From positions 1-64,000 of the forward strand of contig JAAMEZ010000058.1 of NCBI GenBank assembly GCA_013322215.1: a stretch of 64,000 nt of DNA, written 5' to 3'. Source of the stretch: Martinezella rhizogenes. Its GTDB lineage: Bacteria > Pseudomonadota > Alphaproteobacteria > Rhizobiales > Rhizobiaceae. Below are positions 8,342-16,232 of the stretch, in pieces. Below the pieces are notes generated by a model. The model made no database searches, was not told the DNA's origin, and saw nothing but the letters and a program-made list of their open reading frames with translations. Made by a program: the position numbers and the translations under genes. Position 1 is the stretch's first letter; each line of letters starts with the position of its first letter.

Positions 8342-9878
8342 TACCGCCGCCGCTTCTCCCGCGGTACCCGTCGCCAATCGCGGCGCGATCACCGCCTGCG
8401 TCATCCTGTCCGTCATCATGCAGGCGCTGGACACCACCATCGCCAATGTCGCGCTGCCGCATATCCAGGGCGACGTTTCCGCCAGTGCCGACCAGATCAA
8501 CTGGGTTCTGACGTCCTATATAGTCGCAGCGGCGATCATGACGCCGCCCTCCGGCTTTCTTTCTGCGAAGTTCGGCCGCAAGCGCGTTCTGCTCGTAGCG
8601 ATCGCCGGATTCGTCGCCGCCTCGGTCCTGTGCGGCCTGTCGGAATCGCTGATACAGGTCGTCGGCTTCCGCCTGTTGCAGGGCCTCTTCGGCGCCGCGC
8701 TCGTGCCGCTGTCGCAGGGCATTCTGCTCGATATCTACAGTGTCGAGGAACGCGGCCGCGCGATGGCGCTGTTCGGCGTCTCGGTCATGGTCGGCCCGGT
8801 GCTCGGGCCGGTCATCGGCGGCTGGCTGACCGACAATATCAGCTGGCGCTGGGTGTTCTACATCAACGTGCCGATCGGCGCGCTCGCCTTCTTCGGCATC
8901 GTCGTCTACGTGACCGAAACGAAGCTCGATGCGCTTGCCAAGCTCGACTGGTTCGGCTTCAGCATGCTTTCGATCGCGATTGCCGGCCTGCAGCTTTTCC
9001 TCGACCGCGGTGAACAGCTGGACTGGTTCTATTCCAGTGAGATCATCATCGAGGCGCTCGTCTGCGTCAGCGCCTTCTATCTTTTCCTGGTGCACATGTT
9101 CACGGCCGAGCGAAGTTTCGTCAATCCGCGGCTATTCATGGACCAGAACTTTGCCGTCAGCATCCTGTTCATCTTCATTGTCGGCGTCACCTATCTGGCT
9201 TCGCTGGCGCTGATGACGCCTTATCTGCAAACGCTGATGGGTTATCCGGTCGTGACAGCCGGTATTGTCATGGGGCCGCGCGGTCTCGGCACGATGTTCT
9301 GCATGTTCCTGGTCGGGCGCCTGATCGGCAAGGTGGACACGCGCTGGCTGTTGTTCATCGGTCTCGCGCTGACCGCCTGGGCCATGTACGACATGACAGG
9401 CTGGACACCGGATGTTTCGCAATGGACGCTGATTTCAGTCGGCTTCGTGCAGGGTGCGGGCCTCGGTTTCCTCTTCGTGCCGCTGACGACGATCGCCTTT
9501 GCGACGCTGCCGGCGCAGATGCGCGGCGAGGGGACCGGCCTCTACAACCTCTCGCGTAACATTGGCTCCAGCGTCGGCATTTCGGTCGTCTCGATGCTGA
9601 TTACGGAGAACACGCAGGTCAACCATGCCAACATCGCCGCCTATGTGACGCCGTTCAACCGCTATTTCGACCTCACGGCCGCGCAGGGCGTGAGCCCGTT
9701 CACGGCGGTCGGCAGGGCCTCGCTTGATGGCATGATCACGACGCAGGCGACCATCATCGCCTATATGGACGACTTCAAACTGCTGATGCTGATGTCGATC
9801 TGCGCCATGCCGCTGCTTGTGCTCCTGCGCAAGCCGAAGGCGCCGCCGGCGGTCGATCACAGCGTCGCAATGGAATAG
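8334..9878 (+). CDS. emrB: EmrB/QacA-type MFS drug efflux transporter (DHA2)
   Basis: The start is placed at the ATG at 8334 overlapping the emrA stop, rather than at the in-frame upstream start at 8247 inside emrA. The 514-residue product has about 14 membrane segments. It carries the DHA2 features MQALDTTIANVALPHI in segment 1, a GRK loop after segment 2, and motif C (GPVLGPVIGGWLTD) in segment 5. It should work with EmrA as a proton-driven exporter of hydrophobic compounds; substrates are unknown. Confidence 0.92.
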   Translation: MSNTAAASPAVPVANRGAITACVILSVIMQALDTTIANVALPHIQGDVSASADQINWVLTSYIVAAAIMTPPSGFLSAKFGRKRVLLVAIAGFVAASVLCGLSESLIQVVGFRLLQGLFGAALVPLSQGILLDIYSVEERGRAMALFGVSVMVGPVLGPVIGGWLTDNISWRWVFYINVPIGALAFFGIVVYVTETKLDALAKLDWFGFSMLSIAIAGLQLFLDRGEQLDWFYSSEIIIEALVCVSAFYLFLVHMFTAERSFVNPRLFMDQNFAVSILFIFIVGVTYLASLALMTPYLQTLMGYPVVTAGIVMGPRGLGTMFCMFLVGRLIGKVDTRWLLFIGLALTAWAMYDMTGWTPDVSQWTLISVGFVQGAGLGFLFVPLTTIAFATLPAQMRGEGTGLYNLSRNIGSSVGISVVSMLITENTQVNHANIAAYVTPFNRYFDLTAAQGVSPFTAVGRASLDGMITTQATIIAYMDDFKLLMLMSICAMPLLVLLRKPKAPPAVDHSVAME

Positions 9879-9914
9879 CCGCGCAGCCTTTCCAGTTTCA
9901 CTGCGTGGTTATCG

Positions 9915-9947
9915 GCCGCCGGGCGCCACCCCGGCGGCTTATTTTTG
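9915..9947 (+). terminator. Terminator of the marR-emrAB operon
   Basis: A 9-bp GC stem (GCCGCCGGG / CCCGGCGGC) with a 6-nt loop is followed by TTATTTTT. It lies 36 nt after emrB and just before the convergent glycosylase gene. Confidence 0.85.
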
Positions 9948-9955
9948 ATCCATCC

Positions 9956-10549
9956 CTAAAAACGACGGCTGACGAAGCGCGAGCCGGCGGCTCCGAAACG
10001 CCAAAGGGGATCGACATTCTTCGTGATGCCGATGCGCTTGCCCGCCACGATCGGCACCCTTTCCGCAAGCGAAAACGAAAACGGAGCCGCATCCAATGAA
10101 CGGCCATTAAGCCCTATGTCGACGGCCAAGGCCTGCGAGAGCTTTCCTGGCCCGTTGCAAAGCGAAACGATATCGGCAAGGCCGCGCCGCTTCACCATCT
10201 CCTCGATGCCGCTCTCCGGCTCCAGTGCCCGAATGAGTACGGCGCTCGCGCCGGTACAGACAAAGTTCAGGCACCAGTGGATGCCATAGGACCGATAGAT
10301 GTAGACATGTCCTACCGGCCCGAACATGGCCGCATTGCGCGGCGTCTGCCCGTTATAGGCATGGGATGCCGCGTCATCCGGCCGATAGGCCTCCGTCTCG
10401 ACAATGTGTCCACCGACACCCGCAACGGTCACACGCGCTCCGATCAGATCGGAGGCGACTGCTACGGCGTCCCGGCTGAAGAAGGCGGCAAGTGCATCGC
10501 CGGTAAGAGGCTTGGCTCCAAGAGAGAGGGAATCATCGTCAAGTGTCAT
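9956..10549 (-). CDS. 3-methyladenine DNA glycosylase (AAG/MPG family)
   Basis: The start chosen at 10549 (MTLDDDSLSLG) gives 197 residues, normal for the family. A longer in-frame start at 10909 adds unrelated sequence. The catalytic region IVETEAYRPDDAASHAYNG, with the family glutamate in ETEAY, and MFGPVGHVYIYRSYGIHWCLNFV are diagnostic. CNGPGKLSQAL follows near residue 130. It excises alkylated purines in base-excision repair. The gene stands alone and is convergent with emrB. Confidence 0.93.
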   Translation of the reverse strand: MTLDDDSLSLGAKPLTGDALAAFFSRDAVAVASDLIGARVTVAGVGGHIVETEAYRPDDAASHAYNGQTPRNAAMFGPVGHVYIYRSYGIHWCLNFVCTGASAVLIRALEPESGIEEMVKRRGLADIVSLCNGPGKLSQALAVDIGLNGRSLDAAPFSFSLAERVPIVAGKRIGITKNVDPLWRFGAAGSRFVSRRF

Positions 10550-10895
10550 GGGCGAGGGCGATATCCAGATTGGTCGACACCGAACCGTTTGTAAAAAACG
10601 CAGAGTTTTGGAACCTCTTTTCCTACAAATTTCGGTGAAAGGACAGCAGACAATTAGCCCCGGCATGACGGATTTCCAGGATACACAATCCGATCGACGG
10701 CACCGGAAAGAGCATTCCTTCCGCTGGACCAGCAAATCCGCGGCCGCCCCCTTCTTTAACAAAGCCATCCAACTTATTGATTTAAATAAATCTCCATTTG
10801 CAAAAGAGCTGAATAGCAGAGAGTGAGGCAGCAAATGAGGATTATTTGCCCACGCCTTCGATTTGCCGAAATGAAGAGGTCGGATGCTTTGCGTG
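10550..10895. other. Non-coding gap
   Basis: About 350 bases between the glycosylase start and the candidate small-RNA promoter. It should hold the glycosylase promoter. I see no supported ORF or strong hairpin; one AT-rich stretch lies near 10770-10800. Confidence 0.5.
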
Positions 10896-10930
10896 ATGAT
10901 AATTGACAAACACTAAGCTTCGCTTATCAT
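10896..10930 (+). promoter_or_regulatory. Promoter with overlapping inverted repeat
   Basis: TTGACA (10903-10908), a 16-nt spacer and TATCAT (10925-10930) form a good sigma-70-like promoter. A perfect 7-bp inverted repeat, ATGATAA (10896-10902) and TTATCAT (10924-10930), brackets the -35 and covers the -10. A dimeric regulator binding both arms would control this promoter (inference). Confidence 0.6.
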
Positions 10931-10936
10931 TAGCCT

Positions 10937-11012
10937 GCTTCAGTCAGATTTGACCCCTGACCTGGCGAAGGGGGTTCGGCCGCTTTAGCTGGCCGGCCCC
11001 CCTTGTTTTTGC
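10937..11012 (+). ncRNA. Candidate small RNA, about 75 nt
   Basis: From the predicted start near 10937, the transcript would form a first hairpin (GTCAG 10943-10947 with CTGAC 10957-10961, extended by CTTC/GAAG) and then end in a strong terminator hairpin at 10970-11010. No ORF fits. The unit is promoter, short structured body and terminator, which is typical of a trans-acting small RNA. I do not recognise a known family. Confidence 0.55.
10970..11010 (+). terminator. Rho-independent terminator of the candidate small RNA
   Basis: GGGGG pairs with CCCCC, then one mismatch and one G-U pair, then CGGCC pairs with GGCCG, with a small apical hairpin. TTGTTTTT follows directly. Confidence 0.8.
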
Positions 11013-11140
11013 CGGTTTAGACAAGCGCTTTCGAATGGTTTGGATGCTTCTCTGGAAGCGACGCGGTCCTACAATCCAGACTCCCGCCTTTACATCACAC
11101 TATCAAAATCATGATCCACGCTTGGGTAGAGGGGTTGAAC

Positions 11141-11451
11141 AATATCCTGCGCCGTGGTCTGCATCCGGCTTGGATATAGGCTGGTTTCTTCGTCGAAACC
11201 GCGGAGCGCGACCAAGACGGTAAGCCGGTGCTGGAACCAAAATATTCGGGACTGCACTACCTTAGACATTGGTTCGCATCATGATGCATCAATCGTCGCA
11301 AGGATGGCGGTTTGGAACTTCCGACGAAGTTCGTTCAGGAGCGCATGGGGCATTCGACGATCGCGATGACAATGGACACGTATGGCATCTATTTCCGCGC
11401 ATCGATGACGGCTCCGAACTGGCTGCGGCGGCGGAATTTGTGCTCTCTTGA
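11141..11451 (+). pseudogene. Tyrosine integrase remnant 1 (C-terminal half)
   Basis: Conceptual translation gives NILRRGLHPAWI-stop-AGFFVETAERD, then PKYSGLHYLRHWFAS-stop-CINRRKDGG, then VQERMGHSTIAMTMDTYG. After a frameshift near 11384 it continues HLFPRIDDGSELAAAAEF to a TGA at about 11449. The HxLRH and GHS...Y catalytic boxes of the tyrosine recombinase C-terminal domain are recognisable. TAG (11177-11179) and TGA (11282-11284) interrupt the frame, the latter where homologues have Trp. The N-terminal half is gone. It is a dead integrase of a prophage-like element. Confidence 0.8.
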
Positions 11452-11505
11452 CGCAACATGAATGCAACACATAGCGCATATCGCCATATAATTCAGGCTT
11501 TGCGT

Positions 11506-11555
11506 CTTGATTTGTAATCAGGGGGTCGCGGGTTCGCAAATCCGCAATAGCTCAC
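11506..11555 (+). other. tRNA-Thr-like 3' fragment, probable att-site relic
   Basis: The sequence forms an anticodon arm (CTTGA-TTTGTAA-TCAGG, anticodon TGT), a variable GGGTC and a T-arm (GCGGG...TCCGC). It has no 5' half or D-arm, and the T loop has one extra base. It lies 55 nt after the integrase remnant. Fragments like this are left when an element integrates into the 3' end of a tRNA gene. It is not a functional tRNA. Confidence 0.6.
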
Positions 11556-11580
11556 CGCTATCTCAAAAATAGAAAAGCTC

Positions 11581-11817
11581 ATGAAACCGAAACTCGTCCC
11601 GAACGTGGGCCGGGTGCTTTGCTGTGCGCGGAGCATCCGCCTCATCGTCGTGGCCGGCATCCTGTCCGGCTGCGGAATCGCACTCGCGATCATTGACCAG
11701 ATCGTCGCGAAGCCCCGCGGTGTCTTTGCCGCATTATCTGGCCTCGTGACCTGCGGAGCGCTGATCAGTCGCCTTGTCGCCGAAGAAAGCCTGAAAGGAA
11801 ATGAAGATGGCGAGTAA
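11581..11817 (+). CDS. Small phage holin-like membrane protein
   Basis: The 78-residue protein has two hydrophobic segments (about residues 21-41, SIRLIVVAGILSGCGIALAI, and 47-66, GVFAALSGLVTCGALISRL). In size, topology and sequence flavour it resembles holin-like proteins encoded beside lysozyme in rhizobial prophages. The start of a lysozyme relic overlaps its end. The frame is intact, but with the surroundings decayed it may not be functional. Confidence 0.55.
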   Translation: MKPKLVPNVGRVLCCARSIRLIVVAGILSGCGIALAIIDQIVAKPRGVFAALSGLVTCGALISRLVAEESLKGNEDGE

Positions 11818-12085
11818 GCGCGCCAAAGCCGGGGTTGCCGCCGGCATTGCAATGGCCGTCACCACATTGGCGGCGCCGTCAGAGGGCTATTATGGCTACG
11901 TCTATAAAGACCCGAAACGTCAGGGGCAATCTGGCTGCGGTTCAGGAAGACGTTTCGCAAATGCGGCCGGTCACCGACGACGTGAAGCGATGGAAGCTCA
12001 TGAGCCTGGGGCGTTAGGCATGATCGGGATCATCGGCATGGCGCTTGGCGTGTCGTTTGTCGATACATTGAAGCGAATAGGCTTT
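11807..12085 (+). pseudogene. Phage lysozyme N-terminus joined to DUF1515-like relic
   Basis: The first part (MASKRAKAGVAAGIAMAVTTL, then GYYGYVYKDP) looks like the signal-anchor start of a phage lysozyme and is lost after KDP. A shifted frame then continues with LAAVQEDVSQMRPVTDDVKRW and KLMSLG, and after another 1-nt shift with ALGMIGIIGMALGVSFVDTL. The second part resembles the C-terminal membrane segment of rhizobial DUF1515 proteins. Two frames joined by a deletion and a frameshift indicate a decayed lysis region. Family calls are from memory. Confidence 0.55.
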
Positions 12086-12181
12086 TGCTTATCGGCAAAT
12101 AGCCCTGCCTCGAGGGGATGAGGCAGGGTGCGGAGGCTAGGCAACGAACCTCCTATGCGAATATCCGGTTGAGGGTGGGCA

Positions 12182-12451
12182 CTAGTCGCACACAGTTTCG
12201 CGCACCATCACTCGATGATGATGGCGGTAAGCGTAGTGCCTCTCCGTCCAGCACCGGCGATGATACCTATAGCGCGGGCCGTCATAATATCCATCATATG
12301 CGTAGGCTGGCGGATAGCGATAATAGCGCGGTGGCGGCGGATCGTAGTCGTAGCGAGGCCCAACTCCGTATTCAAAGTAGACCTGAGAGAATGCCGGCGA
12401 TGCCGCCAAAGTCGTTGCGAGCGCCAGCGCCGCGATTACGATTCTTTTCAT
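12182..12451 (-). CDS. Small secreted tyrosine-rich protein of unknown function
   Basis: The start at 12451 gives 89 residues with a clear Sec signal peptide (MKRIVIAALALATTLAASPA, cleavage near AFSQ). The mature part is very rich in Tyr, Arg, Pro and His (PPPPRYYRYPP, repeated YDG and HH runs) and has two cysteines near the C-terminus. I do not recognise a domain. It sits in the decayed integrated-element zone but has intact coding features, so it may be native or cargo. Confidence 0.65.
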   Translation of the reverse strand: MKRIVIAALALATTLAASPAFSQVYFEYGVGPRYDYDPPPPRYYRYPPAYAYDGYYDGPRYRYHRRCWTERHYAYRHHHRVMVRETVCD

Positions 12452-12733
12452 TTCTTTTCCATTCCGATTTACATACAGCTGCGAGGCATTAATCCACGCC
12501 TTAGATGTAATATGCCATGAACGCTGCGCGTGAACACGGACCAAAGTCCCGATCAAGTATGGACCTTGGCCTGAGAACTCGTGAAAGCTCGGTTCGCTAG
12601 CGTTGACGAAGCTAGCGTTAAAATAGCAAACGCTTTGCGCATGACTGTTCCTCTGGCTGAGAAAACCATCATCGCTACCGGGCGGGTTTAGTCCATTGTC
12701 ACAAAAGGTGGTGTTTCTACTAGGCTCCTGTAG
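12452..12733. other. Non-coding stretch with a paired direct repeat
   Basis: It lies upstream of the secreted-protein gene. GCTAGCGTT occurs twice, at 12596-12604 and 12611-12619, 15 bp apart; the core GCTAGC is itself palindromic. This could be a protein-binding site, but no promoter motif is obvious. No supported ORF is present. Confidence 0.4.
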
Positions 12734-13419
12734 AACCCAGCAGCAGCCACGACACCGCCGAAGGTCGAGCGAACAAAGACGCTGGCCTATGACGCAGCTC
12801 AGACAGCGGTTCTGATTGAAGCTTTCCGCCCAAGCAGGATGTTTATACCGATGTTTCTCGCCGTGATGTGCGGGTTGAGGCGAGGGGAGATCCCGGCGTC
12901 GCGCTGGCGCCATGTCGAATTAGGCGACAACAGACGCATGCTTTCCATCAGGGAGAGTGCAGAACAAACGAAGGACAAGGTCCGATACAAAGAAAGGCGG
13001 CGGATCGCCCACAGTGGCGCTGTCGTCGATGATGCTGAAAGAGCTGAAGGCTCACCGGACGAAACAAGCGGAAGAGCTTTTGAAAATCGGCATCAGGCCA
13101 GACTATGACTCGTTCGTGGTGGCTCAGGTCGACGGTCGTCCGCTGAAGCCGGTCTCTCTCACCCACGAGTGGACAAGGCCGCTTGGGGAAAACGTCTTTA
13201 CCTCTTATTCGCTTCCACGATTTGCGCCACACCCATGCATCACAGATGCTTGCCGCCGGCGTCCATCCGAAGGTCGCCAGCGAGCGTTTAGGCCATTCAA
13301 CAATAGGGATCACTCTTGATCTTTACTCGCATGTGATGCCAGGAATGCAGGCTGATGCCGCTGAACAAGTTGACGCGGCGTTGCAAGTCGCTATAAGCGC
13401 AAGTCAGAAAACGAAATAG
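12734..13419 (+). pseudogene. Tyrosine integrase remnant 2
   Basis: Three frames together read NPAAATTPPKVERTKT, FIPMFLAVMCGLRRGEI, then SPTVALSSMMLKELKAHRTK and RPLKPVSLTHEWTR, then RFHDLRHTHASQMLAAGV, ERLGHSTIGITLDLYSHVM. These are the catalytic Arg, HxxR, GHS and Tyr boxes of a phage/ICE-type integrase. Frameshifts lie near 12985 and near 13178. A stop codon sits directly before the first recognisable residue, so the N-terminal SAM-like domain is lost. It ends 74 nt before tRNA-Ser, a typical integrase position. Confidence 0.85.
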
Positions 13420-13453
13420 TTGCAAACTGCGTAGCAAACGACTATTTCACCCC

Positions 13454-13486
13454 TTGATATTAAAGAGAAAAGTTATTTAATATCAA
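13454..13486. repeat. 11-bp inverted repeat at the tRNA-Ser promoter
   Basis: TTGATATTAAA (13454-13464) and TTTAATATCAA (13476-13486) form a perfect 11-bp inverted repeat with an 11-nt spacer. The same bases offer a promoter: TTGATA, 17 nt, TTAATA (13477-13482), 10 nt before the tRNA. It could be a regulatory site, an att arm site, or the terminator of the lost integrase. Confidence 0.6.
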
Positions 13487-13492
13487 ATAGAT

Positions 13493-13582
13493 GGAAGAGT
13501 GTCCGAGTGGTTTAAGGAACCGGTCTTGAAAACCGGCGTGCGGGAAACCGTACCGTGGGTTCGAATCCCACCTCTTCCGCCA
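13493..13582 (+). tRNA. tRNA-Ser (anticodon TGA)
   Basis: Complete 90-nt class II tRNA. The acceptor stem GGAAGAG pairs with CTCTTCC, the anticodon loop is CTTGAAA with anticodon TGA inside CCGGT/ACCGG, the variable arm is long, the T-loop is GGGTTCGAATCCC, and GCCA is encoded. It decodes UCA (and possibly other UCN codons). The dead integrase just upstream suggests this gene was once an integration target. Confidence 0.97.
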
Positions 13583-13670
13583 TACCTCTATGAAATCATT
13601 AGATTTTTGACGGTGAGGCGGCTCTGATGCCGCCCGAGGTCACTGCTGGCTAGCGCCGTGCCGATTGGCT

Positions 13671-14426
13671 TCACACCGGCGTGCAGAAAAGCTGTACGAA
13701 TTTGAAGCTCGTCAGCCAGCCGATGTCCGGGGATGTGCCGACATCGATCACCTCTTTGCCGTCATAGGCATCCACTTTGAAGCTGTAGTTCAGATCCTCA
13801 AATATTTTCATGGTCGTGGAGACCGTCTTGACCGGGTTGTCGAAGAGGAAAGTGTGCAGTTCGAGATTGATATAGGGCCGATAGGACAGGATCTTTGGTG
13901 CCCCCAGCAATACTTCGAGATCAGCGCCGTCCACATCGATCTTCAGGAAATCGACCTTTCTCAAATGATCGTAGTCGTCATCCAGCCTGACGACATCCAC
14001 CTTGGTCGACATTCTCGGGTCCTGATCCGATGCCAGAACCATGAAGGAACCCTGGCTGTCGTGAACCGGCAACATGCCCTTCCGGTCGCCGGCTGCGCGC
14101 GGATGGACGACGACGTTTTCCAGTCCGTTCAGCTTGGCATTGCGTTCGATCACAGCGGCGTTGGCAGGAGATGCCTCCCAGGCGTGGACCACACCACTCG
14201 GCCCCGCACACAGAGCCAGAAGAACCGTTGTAAGCCCCTGATGTGCACCGCATTCGAGAACCGTGGCACCCGGCCTGATGGTATCGATCCACCATTGCCG
14301 CTCGCTTTGCCATTGATTGGGGTAGCTGTACCATTGCCGGCCCAACTCGTCCTGAATATGAATATCGAACTTATGCGGCCCGACAAAACGCTCGCGCGCG
14401 ATGAACGGTTCGAAGACTTCAGACAT
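13671..14426 (-). CDS. FkbM family methyltransferase
   Basis: The 251-residue product has a SAM-binding motif I (VLECGAHQGLTT, about residue 55), an acidic strand-2 motif (VHAWEASPANA) and FLKIDVDGADLEVLLGA near residue 150, the FkbM signature. Members O-methylate polyketides, sugars or lipid-linked glycans. The start is preceded by an AAGGGGG-like Shine-Dalgarno sequence. It lies next to the tRNA-Ser integration site, so acquisition with an element is possible but unproven. Substrate unknown. Confidence 0.85.
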   Translation of the reverse strand: MSEVFEPFIARERFVGPHKFDIHIQDELGRQWYSYPNQWQSERQWWIDTIRPGATVLECGAHQGLTTVLLALCAGPSGVVHAWEASPANAAVIERNAKLNGLENVVVHPRAAGDRKGMLPVHDSQGSFMVLASDQDPRMSTKVDVVRLDDDYDHLRKVDFLKIDVDGADLEVLLGAPKILSYRPYINLELHTFLFDNPVKTVSTTMKIFEDLNYSFKVDAYDGKEVIDVGTSPDIGWLTSFKFVQLFCTPV

Positions 14427-14651
14427 CTTGGTATGCCCCCTTTTTACCCAACATACACGACCTGCCGAAAGGCAGGCCCATCGAACGCCCGCAGTCTTAC
14501 AGGATCACCCTACGTAGATCAATAATTACTAATATCTAATGTTTTGCTCGATTTTGGGCTGATTGCCGTCAAGGGTGAAGCATGACGTGTCACATTGGGA
14601 ATTCCTGTCTTGTCTTGTCCTTCGCAACGCTATTTCCAAAGGAGATGACAA

Positions 14652-15275
14652 ATGATCCGCCAGCGCATCGCAATCGTCTATCATAGCGGTTATGGACACA
14701 CGGGCAGACAGGCCGAAGCCGTCAGGGCGGGGGTCGAGGAGGTCGACGGCGCAGAAGCCATGCTGTTGACCGTCGACGAGGTGGAGCGCCACTGGGGCGA
14801 TCTCAATGCCGCACAGGCGATCATCTTCGGTTCGCCGACTTATATGGGCGCGGTTTCCGCGCCATTTAAAACATTTCAGGAGGCAACGTCGAATGCGGTT
14901 CTCGCCAGAGGCTATCTCTGGAAGGACAAGATCGCAGCCGGCTTCACCACCTCCGGATCACGATCCGGTGACAAGCTTTCGACGCTGATGCAGATGGTGA
15001 TTTTCGCAGCCCAGCATGGAATGCATTGGGTCGGTCTCGATCTTCCTCCGGCGAACTGCTCTTCGACAGGTTCGGAAGAGGATATGAACCGTCTCGGCTT
15101 CTGGCTCGGCGCCGCGGCGCAGGCAAATTCGGATGAAGGCCCTGAAACCGCGCCGCCCGCATCCGATCTTGCCACCGCGCGCCATCTTGGAAAACGTGTG
15201 GCGCTGGCTACGTTGCAATTCGTTCGCGGCCGCGACTTCGATCCATTTCCACGCGAGTTTGCGGCCCATGAGTGA
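14652..15275 (+). CDS. Flavodoxin-like NAD(P)H:quinone oxidoreductase family protein
   Basis: The 207-residue product begins with a flavodoxin FMN-phosphate loop (IAIVYHSGYGHTGRQAEAV). GSPTYMGAVSAPFKTF near residue 60 and GFTTSGSRSGDK near residue 96 match WrbA-like NAD(P)H:quinone reductases. AAGGAG lies seven bases before the ATG. Its stop codon overlaps the start of the ECF sigma gene by 8 nt, so the two are translationally coupled and probably share a redox or stress role (inference). Confidence 0.85.
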   Translation: MIRQRIAIVYHSGYGHTGRQAEAVRAGVEEVDGAEAMLLTVDEVERHWGDLNAAQAIIFGSPTYMGAVSAPFKTFQEATSNAVLARGYLWKDKIAAGFTTSGSRSGDKLSTLMQMVIFAAQHGMHWVGLDLPPANCSSTGSEEDMNRLGFWLGAAAQANSDEGPETAPPASDLATARHLGKRVALATLQFVRGRDFDPFPREFAAHE

Positions 15276-16140
15276 GACATCCTTCGACCCGATCTTTTCC
15301 GAGCTGCGCCCGCGCCTCGTCAGGCTTGCCTACAGGATGCTCGGGTCGGTCGCGGATGCGGAGGACATCGTGCAGGATAGCTGGCTACGCTGGCTGGCGA
15401 CCGATCGCACCTCCGTTCGCGAACCGGCGGCATTCCTGCGGACCGTCGTCACCAGACTTTGTCTGAACGAGCTGAAATCCGCGCGCCGTCGCCGGGAATC
15501 CTATGTGGGCTCCTGGTTGCCGGAGCCGATCTTCGATCCGGAGGATGGCGATGCCGCCGACGATATAACCATGCCGCTGATGCTGGCCTTGGAGCGACTT
15601 TCGCCGCTGGAGCGGGCCGCCTTTCTGCTGCATGACGTGTTCGGCATGGATTTCGATGAGATCTCCTCCGCGATCGGTCGCGAGGCGGCCGCTTGCCGCA
15701 AGCTTGCCAGCCGGGCGAGGGCGCATGTCACTGAGGCGCGGCCGCGTTTCGCCGTCGGCAAGGAGCAGGGGCTCAAGCTTGCCGCGGCCTTCTTCACGGC
15801 GTCGAGAACGGGAGACATGGCCTCGCTTCGGACCCTGCTTTCCGAGGATGTCATTGTCTATGCCGACGGCGGCGGCAAGGTGGCGACGTCGCAGCGACCA
15901 CACATCGGGCTTTCTGCCACCATGCGGCTCCATGAGCAGCTGGCACGAATTTTCCGCGCGTATCCCTCACAACTGATCCACTATGCCGTCATCGATGGCT
16001 TGCCAGGCTTCGTGACAATAGAAGCCAACAATGTGGTGCAGACGACCGCGCTGCAGATCGAACGGGAAAAGGTTGTTGCCATCTATTGCACCCGCAATCC
16101 GGACAAGCTGCGACACATTATCGAGACTTTGCCGCATTGA
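15268..16140 (+). CDS. ECF41-type RNA polymerase sigma factor (SigJ-like)
   Basis: The start at 15268 overlaps the flavodoxin-like gene and gives 290 residues. Sigma region 2 (AYRMLGSVADAEDIVQDSWLRW) and region 4 (ERAAFLLHDVFGMDFDEIS) are followed by a SnoaL-like C-terminal domain of about 110 residues. The ECF41 hallmarks are present: SYVGSWLPEP in the linker and DGGGK near residue 195. In ECF41 factors this extension modulates activity in place of an anti-sigma factor. The usual partner is an oxidoreductase, epimerase or carboxymuconolactone decarboxylase; here the neighbour is a flavodoxin-like reductase. Confidence 0.9.
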   Translation: MSETSFDPIFSELRPRLVRLAYRMLGSVADAEDIVQDSWLRWLATDRTSVREPAAFLRTVVTRLCLNELKSARRRRESYVGSWLPEPIFDPEDGDAADDITMPLMLALERLSPLERAAFLLHDVFGMDFDEISSAIGREAAACRKLASRARAHVTEARPRFAVGKEQGLKLAAAFFTASRTGDMASLRTLLSEDVIVYADGGGKVATSQRPHIGLSATMRLHEQLARIFRAYPSQLIHYAVIDGLPGFVTIEANNVVQTTALQIEREKVVAIYCTRNPDKLRHIIETLPH

Positions 16141-16232
16141 TGGGTCGCATCGATGGTTGACGGCGTGAAGCGGGAGATGCGAAACCCACATCTTCTTTGC
16201 GCCGCTATGGCGCCTTGGCAAAGGGGGTGGGC

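Noticed and set aside
11506..11555. Complete tRNA-Thr gene
   Set aside because: Only the anticodon arm and T-arm are present; the 5' half and D-arm are absent and the T loop is irregular.
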